Of a stretch of 64,000 nucleotides of DNA, positions 1 through 9,422 are shown in pieces. Positions within the stretch are counted from its first letter, which is position 1. Every line of letters starts with the position of its first letter. The notes beneath the pieces are model-generated. The model was not told the DNA's origin. It saw nothing but the letters and a program-made list of their open reading frames with translations, and ran no database searches. Origin of the DNA: Streptomyces sp. CB01201. GTDB lineage: Bacteria; Actinomycetota; Actinomycetes; Streptomycetales; Streptomycetaceae. Both the position numbers and the translations under genes were made by a program. The stretch lies in the NCBI RefSeq assembly GCF_002803085.1, contig NZ_NNBJ01000005.1, positions 1 through 64,000 of the forward strand, given 5' to 3'.

Positions 1-58
1 CTGCGCATCAGTCAACGGCACACCCAAACCAACGACCGCCTGATCCAAACGAAATGGC

Positions 59-829
59 CTAGGCCCGGCGCGCGGCCGCCGCCCGCTTGCGGTGCTCGCC
101 GCGCAGCACGAGCGAGGGCCACTCGTCGCCGTACGCCCCGCAGGCGCAGACCGACCACAGCGACCACTGCTGGGGCACCGAGTAGTACGGCACCAGCACG
201 CGCGCCGTGCGCAGCCGCGACAGCCTCACCGGGACCAGCGCGGGCAGCACATCCGGTGCCTGCCCGGCCAGGATCGCCCTGCGGCACGAGGGGCAGGCAG
301 GGCGCCGGTCGGCCGCCGCCTCGCGCGGCCCGGTGCGCCGCCTGGCGCGCCGGCGGTGCTGCTGACGGACGGGTTCGCGGGTCCGGCCGGCCGCCGTGTG
401 CAGCGGGTTGTAGAAGCAGCGCTCGGCAGGCTTCGGCACGGGTTGCCCGGCCGCTCGGGCATGGACGGCCGCGAACCGTTCGAGCGCGCGGTCGGCGAGC
501 ACCGCCGCGGCCGCGAGGTCGGGCAGATCGGCCGCCTCGTCGAGCAGTTTGCCCGCCGCCTGGAAGGCGTCGAAGGCCCAGGCGCAGTCGCCCTGGGCGC
601 GCGGATCGGCGACGCCGGGCGTCAACGGTCCTGTACTGGAGGGGAGTTCGGTGGCACGCAGCACATCGCCGACGGCCGTCACCCGCGCGGACACCAGCCG
701 GTCGAGCCGCTCACGCGCCGCCGCCCACTCGTCGAGGACCAGCTGCTGCTGTTCCTTCGACAGCTCCCCGGCCCGCCGCTCGGGCACGGCAGGACGCAGC
801 CGCTCCATGAACCACCAACGCCTCAGCAC
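59..829 (-). CDS. Hypothetical protein with cysteine pairs
   Basis: A 256-residue protein that I do not recognise by function. The N-terminal two thirds is helical and Ala/Arg/Glu rich. The C-terminal part has CFYNPLH (Cys138), CPSC (Cys179 and Cys182) and CAC (Cys228 and Cys230), which could form a structural zinc site. There is no signal peptide and no membrane segment. The GTG start at 829 follows a GGAGG at 834-838 (short spacing). An ATG at 808 is the alternative start but has no visible ribosome-binding site. The gene is divergent from the P450 that follows, with about 95 bp between them. Confidence 0.6.
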   Translation of the reverse strand: MLRRWWFMERLRPAVPERRAGELSKEQQQLVLDEWAAARERLDRLVSARVTAVGDVLRATELPSSTGPLTPGVADPRAQGDCAWAFDAFQAAGKLLDEAADLPDLAAAAVLADRALERFAAVHARAAGQPVPKPAERCFYNPLHTAAGRTREPVRQQHRRRARRRTGPREAAADRRPACPSCRRAILAGQAPDVLPALVPVRLSRLRTARVLVPYYSVPQQWSLWSVCACGAYGDEWPSLVLRGEHRKRAAAARRA

Positions 830-1021
830 CTTGCCTCCCTCGCCCCCACGGGCCCTAAGCTACTGGAGAGTCGGGGCCCCGCAGGGGCCGCCGCAGTCGC
901 CCGACCCTCGTGAAGGGACACGCGTTGACCAGCGATGTCATAGTCGATCTCGCCGGCGCTCGGCGAGGAGTTCACCCGTGACCCCTACCGGGTCTACGCG
1001 GAACTGCGGACCCAGGGGCCG

Positions 1022-2128
1022 GTGCACCGGATCCGGATGCCCGAGGGGGCGGAGGCCTGGCTCGTGGTCGGGTACGAGGCCGGCCGGGCCGCGCTCGCCG
1101 ACGGCCGGCTCTCCAAGGAGTGGCGCAATGCCGCGCCCGGGCTCGGCGTGAAACCGGTCTCGGCCGGCATCACCATGCTCAGCTCCGACGCCCCGGACCA
1201 CACCCGGCTGCGCAAGCTGGTGACCCGCGCGTTCACCCCTCGCCGGGTGGATGAACTCGCCCCGCGCGTACAGGAGATGACCGACGGGTTCGTGGACGCG
1301 ATGCTCGCCGCCCCGGACCGCCGGGCCGACCTCGTCGAGGCGCTCTCCTTCCCGCTGCCGATCACCGTCATCTGCGAACTCATCGGTGTGCCCGCCCTCG
1401 ACCAGGACGCCTTCCGGCACTGGTCCAACATCTCCCTCTCGGCGCCTCTGCTCGAAGACCGGCTCGCCGCCTCCCGGTCGACCAACGGCTATCTGAAGCG
1501 ACTCCTGGAGGACAAGCGCGCCCAGCCCGGCGACGACCTGATCAGCGCACTGATCCACACGGCCGACCAGGAGGGCGGCGACCGTCTGTCGCAGAACGAA
1601 CTCCTCGGCATGGCCTGGGTGTTGCTCGTCGCGGGTCATGAGACGACCGTCAACCTCATCTCCAACGGCATGCTCGCGCTGCTGCGTCATCCGGACCAAC
1701 TGGCCGCGCTGCGGGCCGACTTCGACGGCCTCATCGACAACGCGGTCGAGGAGATGCTGCGCTACGACGGCCCGGTCGAGACACCGACGTACCGGTTCAC
1801 TCGGGAGCCCGTCGACATCGCCGGCACCCTCGTCCCCGGCGGCGGTGAGCTGGTGCTCGTGGCGCTCGCCGACGCCGACCGCGACCCGGCCCGCTACCCG
1901 GAGCCGGACCGCTTCGACATCCGGCGCGACGCGCGGGGCCATGTCGCCTTCGGGCACGGCATCCACTACTGCCTGGGCGCCCCGCTGGCCCGCCTTGAGG
2001 CCCGGATCGCGGTCCGTACCCTCCTCGACCGGTGCCCGGACCTCGCTCTCGACATCGACCCGGCCGCACTCCCGTGGCGCACCGGCATGATGATCCGAGG
2101 CCCCCAACGGCTGCCGGTGCGCTGGTAG
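1022..2128 (+). CDS. Cytochrome P450, CYP107-like, 5' end frameshifted
   Basis: Class I bacterial P450, a haem-thiolate monooxygenase needing ferredoxin partners that are not encoded nearby. From the GTG at 1022 it shows the I-helix AGHETT (about residues 204-209), the K-helix ExxR in EEMLRYDGPV, and the haem loop FGHGIHYCLG with the ligand Cys at about residue 317. At 368 residues it is some 30 short of the usual 400. The missing N-terminal sequence (EEFTRDPYRVYAEL) is readable in this frame from 944, but a TAG at 941 blocks it and no good start exists. A TTG at 925 with an AAGGGA ribosome-binding site opens the right leader (LTSDVIVDLAG) one frame away. The substrate is unknown. Confidence 0.8.
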   Translation: MHRIRMPEGAEAWLVVGYEAGRAALADGRLSKEWRNAAPGLGVKPVSAGITMLSSDAPDHTRLRKLVTRAFTPRRVDELAPRVQEMTDGFVDAMLAAPDRRADLVEALSFPLPITVICELIGVPALDQDAFRHWSNISLSAPLLEDRLAASRSTNGYLKRLLEDKRAQPGDDLISALIHTADQEGGDRLSQNELLGMAWVLLVAGHETTVNLISNGMLALLRHPDQLAALRADFDGLIDNAVEEMLRYDGPVETPTYRFTREPVDIAGTLVPGGGELVLVALADADRDPARYPEPDRFDIRRDARGHVAFGHGIHYCLGAPLARLEARIAVRTLLDRCPDLALDIDPAALPWRTGMMIRGPQRLPVRW

Positions 2129-2129
2129 T

Positions 2130-3146
2130 TCAGCCGTCGGCGGCCTCCGCGCCCGGGATCTCGGCCACCGGTACGACCCGCCGCTCACGGCGTGACACCT
2201 CGCACGCCTCCGCGATGCGCAGCGCGTGCAGGGCGTCCCGCCCGTCGCAGGGGTTCGCCGCCTCGCCCCGTACGACCCGGACGAAGGCGTCCAGTTCGGC
2301 CTCGTACGCGGGGGCGAACCGCTCCAGGAAGCCGGTCCACGGCTTCTCGGGCCGGGCCGGGCCGTACGGTTCGGCCGAGGTCAGCGGGGTGCGGTCGTCC
2401 AGACCGACCGCGAACTGGTCGCGCTCTCCGGCCAGTTCGAGCCGTACGTCGTAGCCCGCGCCGTTGCAGCGGGTCGCCGTCGCGGTCGCGAGCGTGCCGT
2501 CGTCCAGGGTGAGGACGACGGCCGCCGTGTCGATGTCGTCCGCCGCGCGGAACATCGCCGGCCCGGCGTCCGAGCCCATCGCGTACACCTCGACGACCTC
2601 GCGGCCGGTCACCCAGCGCACGATGTCGAAGTCGTGGACCAGGCAGTCGCGGTAGAGCCCACCGGACAGCGGGAGATAGGCGGCGGGCGGCGGCGCCGGG
2701 TCGGAGGTGACGGCCCGTACGGTGTGCAGCCGGCCGAGCCGTCCCGAGCGCACGAGCTCCCGGGCGCGCCGGTAGCCCGCGTCGAAGCGGCGCATGAAGC
2801 CGAGCTGGAGCTCGGTGCCCGCCGCCTCGACCGCGCCGAGCGCGGTCAGGGTGCCCGGCACGTCCAGGGCGACCGGTTTCTCGCAGAACGCGGGGAGCCC
2901 GGCGCGGGCGGCGTCCGCGATGAGCCCGGCGTGCGCGGCGGTCGCCGAGGCGATCACCACCGCGTCGGCTGCGGCGAGTGCCTCCGGCACGGTGGCGGCG
3001 GCCGTCGCGCCGGTGAGCGCCGCGACCTCGGCGGCCCGCGCCGCGTCGGCGTCCACGACCACCAGCTGCCCGACCTCGGGGTGGCGGGCCAGGACTCCGG
3101 CATGGAAGGCGCCGATCCGTCCCGTCCCGATCAGTGCGATGCGCAT
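2130..3146 (-). CDS. Gfo/Idh/MocA family NAD(P)-dependent sugar/cyclitol dehydrogenase
   Basis: A 338-residue oxidoreductase. It begins MRIALIGTGRIGAFHAG, a Rossmann nucleotide-binding loop (GxGxxG), and carries the family signature EKPVALD at about residue 95 and the active-site stretch HDFDIVRWVTG. Members oxidise inositols, glucose or related sugars with NAD(P). This one resembles myo-inositol 2-dehydrogenases (IolG), but the substrate cannot be fixed from sequence. The start at 3146 is chosen because the Rossmann strand begins there, although an in-frame start lies upstream. It is divergent from the GntR gene across 100 bp that carry operator-like repeats, so the two are probably co-regulated with the sugar transporter downstream. 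Confidence 0.85.
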   Translation of the reverse strand: MRIALIGTGRIGAFHAGVLARHPEVGQLVVVDADAARAAEVAALTGATAAATVPEALAAADAVVIASATAAHAGLIADAARAGLPAFCEKPVALDVPGTLTALGAVEAAGTELQLGFMRRFDAGYRRARELVRSGRLGRLHTVRAVTSDPAPPPAAYLPLSGGLYRDCLVHDFDIVRWVTGREVVEVYAMGSDAGPAMFRAADDIDTAAVVLTLDDGTLATATATRCNGAGYDVRLELAGERDQFAVGLDDRTPLTSAEPYGPARPEKPWTGFLERFAPAYEAELDAFVRVVRGEAANPCDGRDALHALRIAEACEVSRRERRVVPVAEIPGAEAADG

Positions 3147-3171
3147 GGCCACACCGTGGCCGTGCCAGCTG

Positions 3172-3197
3172 GTCCTGTCAAGACTTTGTCCTGACAA
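3172..3197. promoter_or_regulatory. Operator-like repeats between the dehydrogenase and GntR genes
   Basis: GTCCTGTCA at 3172-3180 is repeated as GTCCTGACA at 3188-3196, a 16-bp period. The second copy overlaps the perfect palindrome TTGTCCTGACAA (3186-3197). On the minus strand TTGACA (3182-3177) could be a -35 element for the dehydrogenase, giving a nearly leaderless transcript. GntR proteins commonly bind such sites in their own divergent promoter, so autoregulation is inferred. Confidence 0.5.
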
Positions 3198-3246
3198 TCG
3201 AACTTCACGACTTCCCGTCAACATCCCCGGGCACTACGCTCGCCCC

Positions 3247-4020
3247 GTGCCCAAGCAGCCCAGACCGCCGATGGACTTCCCGAAGCCGCTCCAGCTCAGC
3301 GTGGACCGCACCAGCCCGGTCCCGCTCTACTTCCAGCTCTCGCAGCAGCTGGAGGCGGCCATCGAGAAGGGCACCCTCACACCCGGCAGCCTCCTCGGCA
3401 ACGAGATCGACCTCGCCCATCGGCTCGGGCTCTCCCGGCCCACCGTCCGCCAGGCCATCCAGGCCCTGGTCGACAAGGGCCTCCTGGTGCGCCGCCGGGG
3501 CGTCGGGACCCAGGTCGTGCACAGCCAGGTCAAACGTCCGCTGGAGCTGAGCAGCCTCTTCGACGACCTGGAGGCGGCCGGGCAGAAGCCCGCCACCACC
3601 GTCCTGCGCAACACCTTCGAGCCGGCCACCGCCGAGGTCGCGGCCGCGCTCGGGGTGCCCGAGGGCAGCGACGTCCACCTGGTGGAGCGGCTGCGGTACG
3701 CGCACGGCGAGCCCATGGCCCGGCTGCGCAACCACCTGCCGGCCGGGCTGCTGCCGCTGGACACCGAGTATCTGGAGGGCACCGGGCTCTACCGGCTGAT
3801 GCGGGGCGCGGGCATCACCCTGCACAGCGCGCGTCAGACGGTGGGCGCGCGGGCGGCCACCGCGCGGGAGGCCGACCTGCTCACCGAGGCGGTGGGCGCC
3901 CCGCTGCTCACCATGCAGCGCACCACCTTCGACGACACCGGCCGGGCCGTGGAGTTCGGCTCGCACCTCTACCGGGCCTCGCGCTACTCCTTCGAGTTCC
4001 AGCTGCTCGTACGGCCCTGA
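3247..4020 (+). CDS. GntR-family (HutC/UTRA) transcriptional regulator
   Basis: A 257-residue regulator. The winged-helix DNA-binding domain occupies about residues 20-95, with NEIDLAHRLGLSRPTVRQAI as the recognition helix region and RRRGVGTQV as the wing. A UTRA effector-binding domain follows (from about residue 100 to the end). The GTG at 3247 gives the expected length, and an ATG lies at 3271. The gene is divergent from a sugar dehydrogenase and upstream of, in the same direction as, an ABC sugar importer and ROK kinase. It is therefore most likely the local repressor of sugar uptake, with a sugar or phosphosugar as effector. The regulator-transporter-kinase order resembles a conserved Streptomyces sugar locus (my recollection). 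Confidence 0.88.
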   Translation: MPKQPRPPMDFPKPLQLSVDRTSPVPLYFQLSQQLEAAIEKGTLTPGSLLGNEIDLAHRLGLSRPTVRQAIQALVDKGLLVRRRGVGTQVVHSQVKRPLELSSLFDDLEAAGQKPATTVLRNTFEPATAEVAAALGVPEGSDVHLVERLRYAHGEPMARLRNHLPAGLLPLDTEYLEGTGLYRLMRGAGITLHSARQTVGARAATAREADLLTEAVGAPLLTMQRTTFDDTGRAVEFGSHLYRASRYSFEFQLLVRP

Positions 4021-4044
4021 GTACGGCCCTGGGTACGGCCCTGA
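4009..4044. repeat. Three 12-bp tandem repeats at the GntR gene stop
   Basis: GTACGGCCCTGA, GTACGGCCCTGG and GTACGGCCCTGA lie head to tail at 4009-4020, 4021-4032 and 4033-4044. The first copy contains the stop codon of the GntR gene, so the array looks like expansion of the 3' end of the gene. Confidence 0.85.
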
Positions 4045-4078
4045 GGTTTCCGCCACCCGGACCGCGTACCGAGTCAGA

Positions 4079-4124
4079 ATGTTCGGACAAACCATTGACG
4101 GTGCCACGGGCCCGCCGCTAGAAC
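4079..4124 (+). promoter_or_regulatory. Promoter and probable GntR operator for the sugar ABC operon
   Basis: TTGACG (4095-4100) and TAGAAC (4119-4124) are 18 bp apart, a sigma-70-like promoter placing the start of transcription near 4131. Just upstream, ATGTTCGGACAA (4079-4090) matches, on the other strand, 9 of 12 bases of the palindrome TTGTCCTGACAA found in the regulator's own promoter. The shared motif suggests that the GntR protein controls both promoters. Confidence 0.5.
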
Positions 4125-4166
4125 TCACGTGCCGCAACCGGGCGGCCGGGACAGAAGGCGGAACCC

Positions 4167-5180
4167 ATGCGCACATCCCGCACGGCAACCACGGCAACCA
4201 CGGCGGTCATGGCCGCCGCCGCACTGGCGCTCACGGTCGGTGGCTGTAGCAGTTCGGGGGGCAAGGGCTCCGAGGACAGGGGCTCCGCGCCGGCGAGCGC
4301 GGGCAAGGCGGTCGGCACCCCCCGTCTCAAGATCGCGATGGTGACCCACTCCGGCGAGGGCGACACGTTCTGGGACATCGTGCAGAGCGGCGCGAAACAG
4401 GCCGCCGCCAAGGACAACGTCGACTTCCTGTACTCGGCGAACAAGGAAGGCCAGCAGCAGGCGCAGCTGGTGCAGGCCGCCATCGATCAGAAGGTGGACG
4501 GCCTGATCGTCACGCTCGCCAAGCCCGAGGCCGTCAAGGACGTCGTCAAGAAGGCCGTCGCCGCCGGGATACCCGTCGTCACCATCAACTCCGGGGCCGA
4601 CTACTCCCGGGCCGTCGGCGCCCTCGGCCATATCGGCCAGGACGAGGAGGTGGCCGGAGAGGCGGTCGGCGACGAGCTCAGCAGACGCGGAAGGAAGAAG
4701 GCCCTCTGCGTGCTCCACGAGCAGGGCAACGTCTCCCTGGAGCAACGCTGTGCGGGTGTGAAGAAGACGTTCCGGGGCAGCGTCGAGAACCTGAACGTGG
4801 ACGGCACCAACACGCCCGCCTCCACCTCCTCCATCGAGGCGAAGCTCCAGTCGGCCAAGGACATCGACGCGGTCGTCACGCTCGGCGCGCCGATGGCGGC
4901 GGCCGCGGTCCAGGCCAAGGGTGACGCGGGCAGCTCGGCCGAGATCGACACCTTCGACCTGAACGCGGCCGTGATCAAGCAGTTCAAGGCCCAGCAGATC
5001 GGCTTCGCCGTCGACCAGCAGCCCTACCTCCAGGGCTACCTCGCCGTCGACGAGTTGTGGCTGAACAAGACCAACGGTGACGTCATCGGCGGCGGCCGGC
5101 CGGTCCTCACCGGACCCGCGATCGTCACCGGCAAGGACGTGCCGACGCTGGAGAAGTACACCGCCCGCGGTACCCGATGA
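4167..5180 (+). CDS. Sugar ABC transporter substrate-binding lipoprotein (copy 1)
   Basis: A 337-residue periplasmic-binding-protein-like (Peripla_BP_4) lipoprotein. The signal peptide ends in LTVGGC with lipidated Cys27. The mature part starts with a ligand-binding fold ([19 protein letters not shown]) of the ribose/galactose-binding type. It captures a sugar outside the membrane for the permease and ATPase encoded downstream. AGAAGG upstream of the ATG is a ribosome-binding site. It is followed at once by a second gene of the same length and very similar sequence. The substrate is unknown; the neighbouring kinase and dehydrogenase imply a sugar or cyclitol. Confidence 0.88.
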   Translation: MRTSRTATTATTAVMAAAALALTVGGCSSSGGKGSEDRGSAPASAGKAVGTPRLKIAMVTHSGEGDTFWDIVQSGAKQAAAKDNVDFLYSANKEGQQQAQLVQAAIDQKVDGLIVTLAKPEAVKDVVKKAVAAGIPVVTINSGADYSRAVGALGHIGQDEEVAGEAVGDELSRRGRKKALCVLHEQGNVSLEQRCAGVKKTFRGSVENLNVDGTNTPASTSSIEAKLQSAKDIDAVVTLGAPMAAAAVQAKGDAGSSAEIDTFDLNAAVIKQFKAQQIGFAVDQQPYLQGYLAVDELWLNKTNGDVIGGGRPVLTGPAIVTGKDVPTLEKYTARGTR

Positions 5181-5278
5181 TCGCCCGCCGACCCGGCGTG
5201 ACCCATACTTGGGCGGCCGGGGCAGGCCTGAACCAGCCCCGGCGGCACCCGGTGGTACAGCAAGAAGGGCACGGCGTC

Positions 5279-6292
5279 GTGGCAAGGGTTCGGACAGGGG
5301 TACGCGTCATGGGCGCGGTGCTGGCAGCGGTGCTCGGAGTCTCCTTGGCGGGGTGCAGCAGCACCGGCGGCAAGCGCGCCGAGGACGCGCGCAAGTCCGC
5401 GCAGGCCCAGGGCAGGGCCGCGGTGAACACGCCCCACTGGAAGTTCGCGATGGTCACCCACTCGGGCGACGGCGACACGTTCTGGGACATCGTGCAGAGC
5501 GGCGCCAAGCAGGCGGCCGTCAAGGACAACATCGACTTCCTCTACTCGCACAGCGACCAGGGGCAGCAGCAGGCCCAGTTCGTGCAGGCGGCCATCGACC
5601 AGAAGGTGGACGGCCTGATCGTCACGCTCGCAAAGCCGGACGCCCTCAAGGACGTCGTGGCCAAGGCCGAGAAGGCCGGCATCCCGGTGATCACGGTGAA
5701 CTCGGGCTCGGAGAAGTCCAAGGAGTTCGGGGCGCTCACCCACATCGGCCAGGACGAGACCATCGCGGGCGAGGCCGTCGGCGAGGAGCTCACCAAGCGC
5801 GGCCGGAAGAAGGCGCTCTGCGTCCTGCACGAGCAGGGCAACGTCGGCCACGAACAGCGCTGCGCCGGCACCAAGCAGGCGTTCAAGGGCGAGGTGCAGA
5901 ACCTCTACGTCACCGGCACCAGCATGCCCGACGTGCAGTCCTCCATCGAGGCCAAGCTCCAGGCGGACCCGTCCATCGACGCGGTCGTGACCCTGGGCGC
6001 GCCCTTCGCGGACACCGCCGTCAAGGCCAAGCAGTCGGCCGGCAGCTCCGCCGAGATCGACACCTTCGACCTCAACGAGAAGGTCGCCGCGTCACTCAAG
6101 GCCGGCACCCTCGGCTTCGCCGTCGACCAGCAGCCCTACCTCCAGGGGTACGAGGCGGTGGACCTGCTCTGGCTCTACAAGTACAACGCCGATGTGCTCG
6201 GCGGCGGGCGCCCGGTGCTGACCGGACCGCAGATCATCACCAAGGACCAGGCCGCCGCGCTGGAGGCGTACACGAAGCGGGGGACCCGATGA
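5279..6292 (+). CDS. Sugar ABC transporter substrate-binding lipoprotein (copy 2)
   Basis: A second binding lipoprotein, 337 residues from GTG 5279, the same length as copy 1. The start has AGAAGG at 5263-5268 as ribosome-binding site, and longer upstream readings have neither a site nor homology to copy 1. The lipobox is SLAGC (Cys26). Long blocks such as [15 protein letters not shown] and [12 protein letters not shown] are shared with copy 1, so this is a tandem duplication. The two copies differ at a minority of positions, for example WKFAMV for LKIAMV, which could reflect different ligands. Its stop overlaps the permease start (ATGA). Confidence 0.88.
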   Translation: MARVRTGVRVMGAVLAAVLGVSLAGCSSTGGKRAEDARKSAQAQGRAAVNTPHWKFAMVTHSGDGDTFWDIVQSGAKQAAVKDNIDFLYSHSDQGQQQAQFVQAAIDQKVDGLIVTLAKPDALKDVVAKAEKAGIPVITVNSGSEKSKEFGALTHIGQDETIAGEAVGEELTKRGRKKALCVLHEQGNVGHEQRCAGTKQAFKGEVQNLYVTGTSMPDVQSSIEAKLQADPSIDAVVTLGAPFADTAVKAKQSAGSSAEIDTFDLNEKVAASLKAGTLGFAVDQQPYLQGYEAVDLLWLYKYNADVLGGGRPVLTGPQIITKDQAAALEAYTKRGTR

Positions 6293-7322
6293 CCGCGACC
6301 GACATCGCCGGGGACGAGCGCCTGCTGCGCCGCTCGGTCTGGCGCAAGATCCTCGGCCGTCCCGAACTCGGCTCGGTGGTCGGGGCCGCGGCCGTCTTCC
6401 TCTTCTTCTCGGTCGTCGCCGACAGCTTCCTCCAGCCCTCCAGCCTCTCGACCGTCCTGTACGCGGCCTCGACGATCGGCATCATGGCGGTGCCGGTGGC
6501 GCTGCTCATGATCGGCGGCGAGTTCGACCTGTCGGCCGGCGTCCTCGTGACGACGTCGGCGCTCGTCTCGTCGATGTTCAGCTACCAGATGACGGCGAAC
6601 GTCTGGGTGGGCGTGCTGGTCTCGCTGCTCGTCACCGTCGCCATCGGCGCGTTCAACGGCTTCATGCTGACCCGCACCAAGCTGCCCAGCTTCATCATCA
6701 CGCTCGGCACGTTCCTGATGCTGACCGGCCTCAACCTCGGCTTCACCAAGCTGATCAGCGGCACGGTCTCGACGAAGTCCATCGCCGACATGGAGGGCTT
6801 CGAGTCGGCGAAGAAGCTCTTCGCCTCCCAGCTCACCATCGGCTCGGTCAGTCTGAAGGTCACCATCCTGTGGTGGTTCGCCCTGGTCGCGATCGCCACC
6901 TGGATCCTGCTGCGGACCCGCTTCGGCAACTGGATCTTCGCGGTGGGCGGCGAGGCGGACGCGGCCCGTGCGGTGGGCGTACCGGTCTTCAAGACGAAGA
7001 TCGGCCTCTACATGGGCGTCGCCTTCGCCGCCTGGGTCTCGGGCCAGCACCTGCTGTTCTCGTTCGACGTGGTGCAGTCCGGCGAGGGCGTCGGCAACGA
7101 GCTGATCTACATCATCGCGGCCGTCATCGGCGGCTGTCTGATCACCGGCGGCTACGGCTCGGCGATCGGCTCCGCGGTCGGCGCGTTCATCTTCGGCATG
7201 ACCAGCAAGGGCATCGTGTACGCGGAGTGGAACCCCGACTGGTTCAAGTTCTTCCTCGGAGCGATGCTCCTGCTCGCCACCCTGCTCAACGCATGGGTGC
7301 GCAAGCGGGCGGAGGCGACAGC

Positions 7323-7326
<4 letters not shown>
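6289..7326 (+). CDS. Sugar ABC transporter permease (RbsC-like)
   Basis: A 345-residue inner-membrane permease of the BPD_transp_2 (ribose/xylose) class with about eight to ten hydrophobic segments. It contains the glycine-rich [11 protein letters not shown] region and the cytoplasmic loop [14 protein letters not shown] typical of this class. It forms the channel for sugars delivered by the two lipoproteins. Only one permease gene is present, so it presumably acts as a homodimer. It overlaps the preceding and following genes by ATGA, implying translational coupling and equal expression with the ATPase. Confidence 0.9.
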
Positions 7327-8177
<851 letters not shown>

Positions 8178-8180
8178 GCA

Positions 8181-8206
8181 GGCCGCCCCGGCCCACCGGG
8201 GCGGCC
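8181..8206 (+). terminator. Hairpin terminator after the sugar ABC genes
   Basis: GGCCGCCCCGG (8181-8191) and CCGGGGCGGCC (8196-8206) form a perfect 11-bp stem with a 4-base loop, four bases after the ATPase stop. There is no U tract, which is common for Streptomyces terminators. It may lower expression of the ROK gene relative to the transporter. Confidence 0.65.
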
Positions 8207-8252
8207 CCTCGCGCAGGGTCCGGGTCCCCCAGGAGTGGCAGAATCGGCCCCG

Positions 8253-9422
8253 ATGACCACGTACCGCGACTTCGCCCTAGCCCACCGGGGTTCCGCCCGG
8301 GCCACCGTGCTGCGCACCGTAGGCACCCGGGAACGCCGCTCGCACCTGACGGCGCCCCGGGTCCCGACCGTCGGCATCGACATCGGCGGTACGAAGGTGA
8401 TGGCCGGGGTCGTCGACGCGGACGGGAACATCCTGGAGAAGCTCCGCACGGAGACCCCGGACAAGTCCAAGAGCCCCAAGGTCGTCGAGGACACCATCAC
8501 CGAGCTGGTGCTCGACCTCTCCGACCGGCACGATGTGCACGCCGTGGGCATCGGCGCGGCCGGCTGGGTCGACGCCGACCGCTCCACCATCCTGTTCGCC
8601 CCGCACCTCGCCTGGCGCAACGAGCCGCTGCGCGACGCCCTCCAGGCCCGCCTCGCGGTCCCGGTCATGGTCGACAACGACGCCAACACGGCCGCCTGGG
8701 CCGAGTGGCGCTTCGGCGCCGGACGCGGCGAGGACCACCTCGTCATGATCACGCTCGGCACCGGCATCGGCGGCGCGATCCTGGAGGACGGGCAGGTCAA
8801 GCGGGGCAAGTACGGGGTCGCCGGCGAGTTCGGCCATATGCAGGTCGTGCCCGGCGGACACCGCTGCGCCTGCGGCAACCGCGGCTGCTGGGAGCAGTAC
8901 AGCTCGGGGAACGCCCTGGTGCGCGAGGCCCGCGAACTGGCGACCGCCGACTCCCCGGTCGCGTACAACATCATCGAGCGGGTCGGCGGGAACATCCCCG
9001 AGATCACCGGGCCGCTCATCACCGAGCTGGCCCGCGAGGGCGACGCCATGTGCGTCGAGCTGCTCCAGGACATCGGGCAGTGGCTCGGCGTCGGCATCGC
9101 CAACCTGGCCGCCGCCCTCGACCCCTCCTGCTTCGTGATCGGCGGCGGTGTCAGCGCCGCCGACGACCTGTTGATCGGGCCCGCGCGGGACGCCTTCCGG
9201 CGCCACCTCACCGGCCGCGGCTACCGGCCCGAGGCCAGGATCGCCAAGGCCCAGCTCGGCCCCGAGGCGGGTATGGTCGGCGCCGCAGACCTCGCCCGTC
9301 TGGTGGCCCGCCGCTTCCGCCGGGCCAACCGCCGCCGGGTCGAGCGCTACGAGCGCTACGCCAAGGCGGCAGAAGCCGTCCGCAGGACGGGCACCACCCG
9401 CACCACCCAGGGATCCGACTGA
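8253..9422 (+). CDS. ROK-family sugar kinase (glucokinase-like)
   Basis: A 389-residue ROK protein. An N-terminal extension of about 38 residues precedes the ATP/phosphate loop VGIDIGGTKVMAGV. The ROK zinc motif CACGNRGC supplies Cys205, Cys207 and Cys212. The kinase core includes LGTGIGGAI and the sugar-binding GEFGH. It would phosphorylate the imported sugar at C6 or an equivalent hydroxyl. There is no N-terminal winged helix, so it is a kinase rather than a NagC-type repressor. The C-terminus is unusually basic (RRFRRANRRRVERYERY). It lies downstream of the transporter and overlaps the next gene by one base (TGATG). Confidence 0.88.
   Translation: MTTYRDFALAHRGSARATVLRTVGTRERRSHLTAPRVPTVGIDIGGTKVMAGVVDADGNILEKLRTETPDKSKSPKVVEDTITELVLDLSDRHDVHAVGIGAAGWVDADRSTILFAPHLAWRNEPLRDALQARLAVPVMVDNDANTAAWAEWRFGAGRGEDHLVMITLGTGIGGAILEDGQVKRGKYGVAGEFGHMQVVPGGHRCACGNRGCWEQYSSGNALVREARELATADSPVAYNIIERVGGNIPEITGPLITELAREGDAMCVELLQDIGQWLGVGIANLAAALDPSCFVIGGGVSAADDLLIGPARDAFRRHLTGRGYRPEARIAKAQLGPEAGMVGAADLARLVARRFRRANRRRVERYERYAKAAEAVRRTGTTRTTQGSD

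Noticed and set aside
938..2188. Long open frame on the minus strand opposite the P450
   Set aside because: It mirrors the P450 codon pattern; its composition is His/Gly/Arg/Val rich with no motif. Typical of GC-rich antisense frames.
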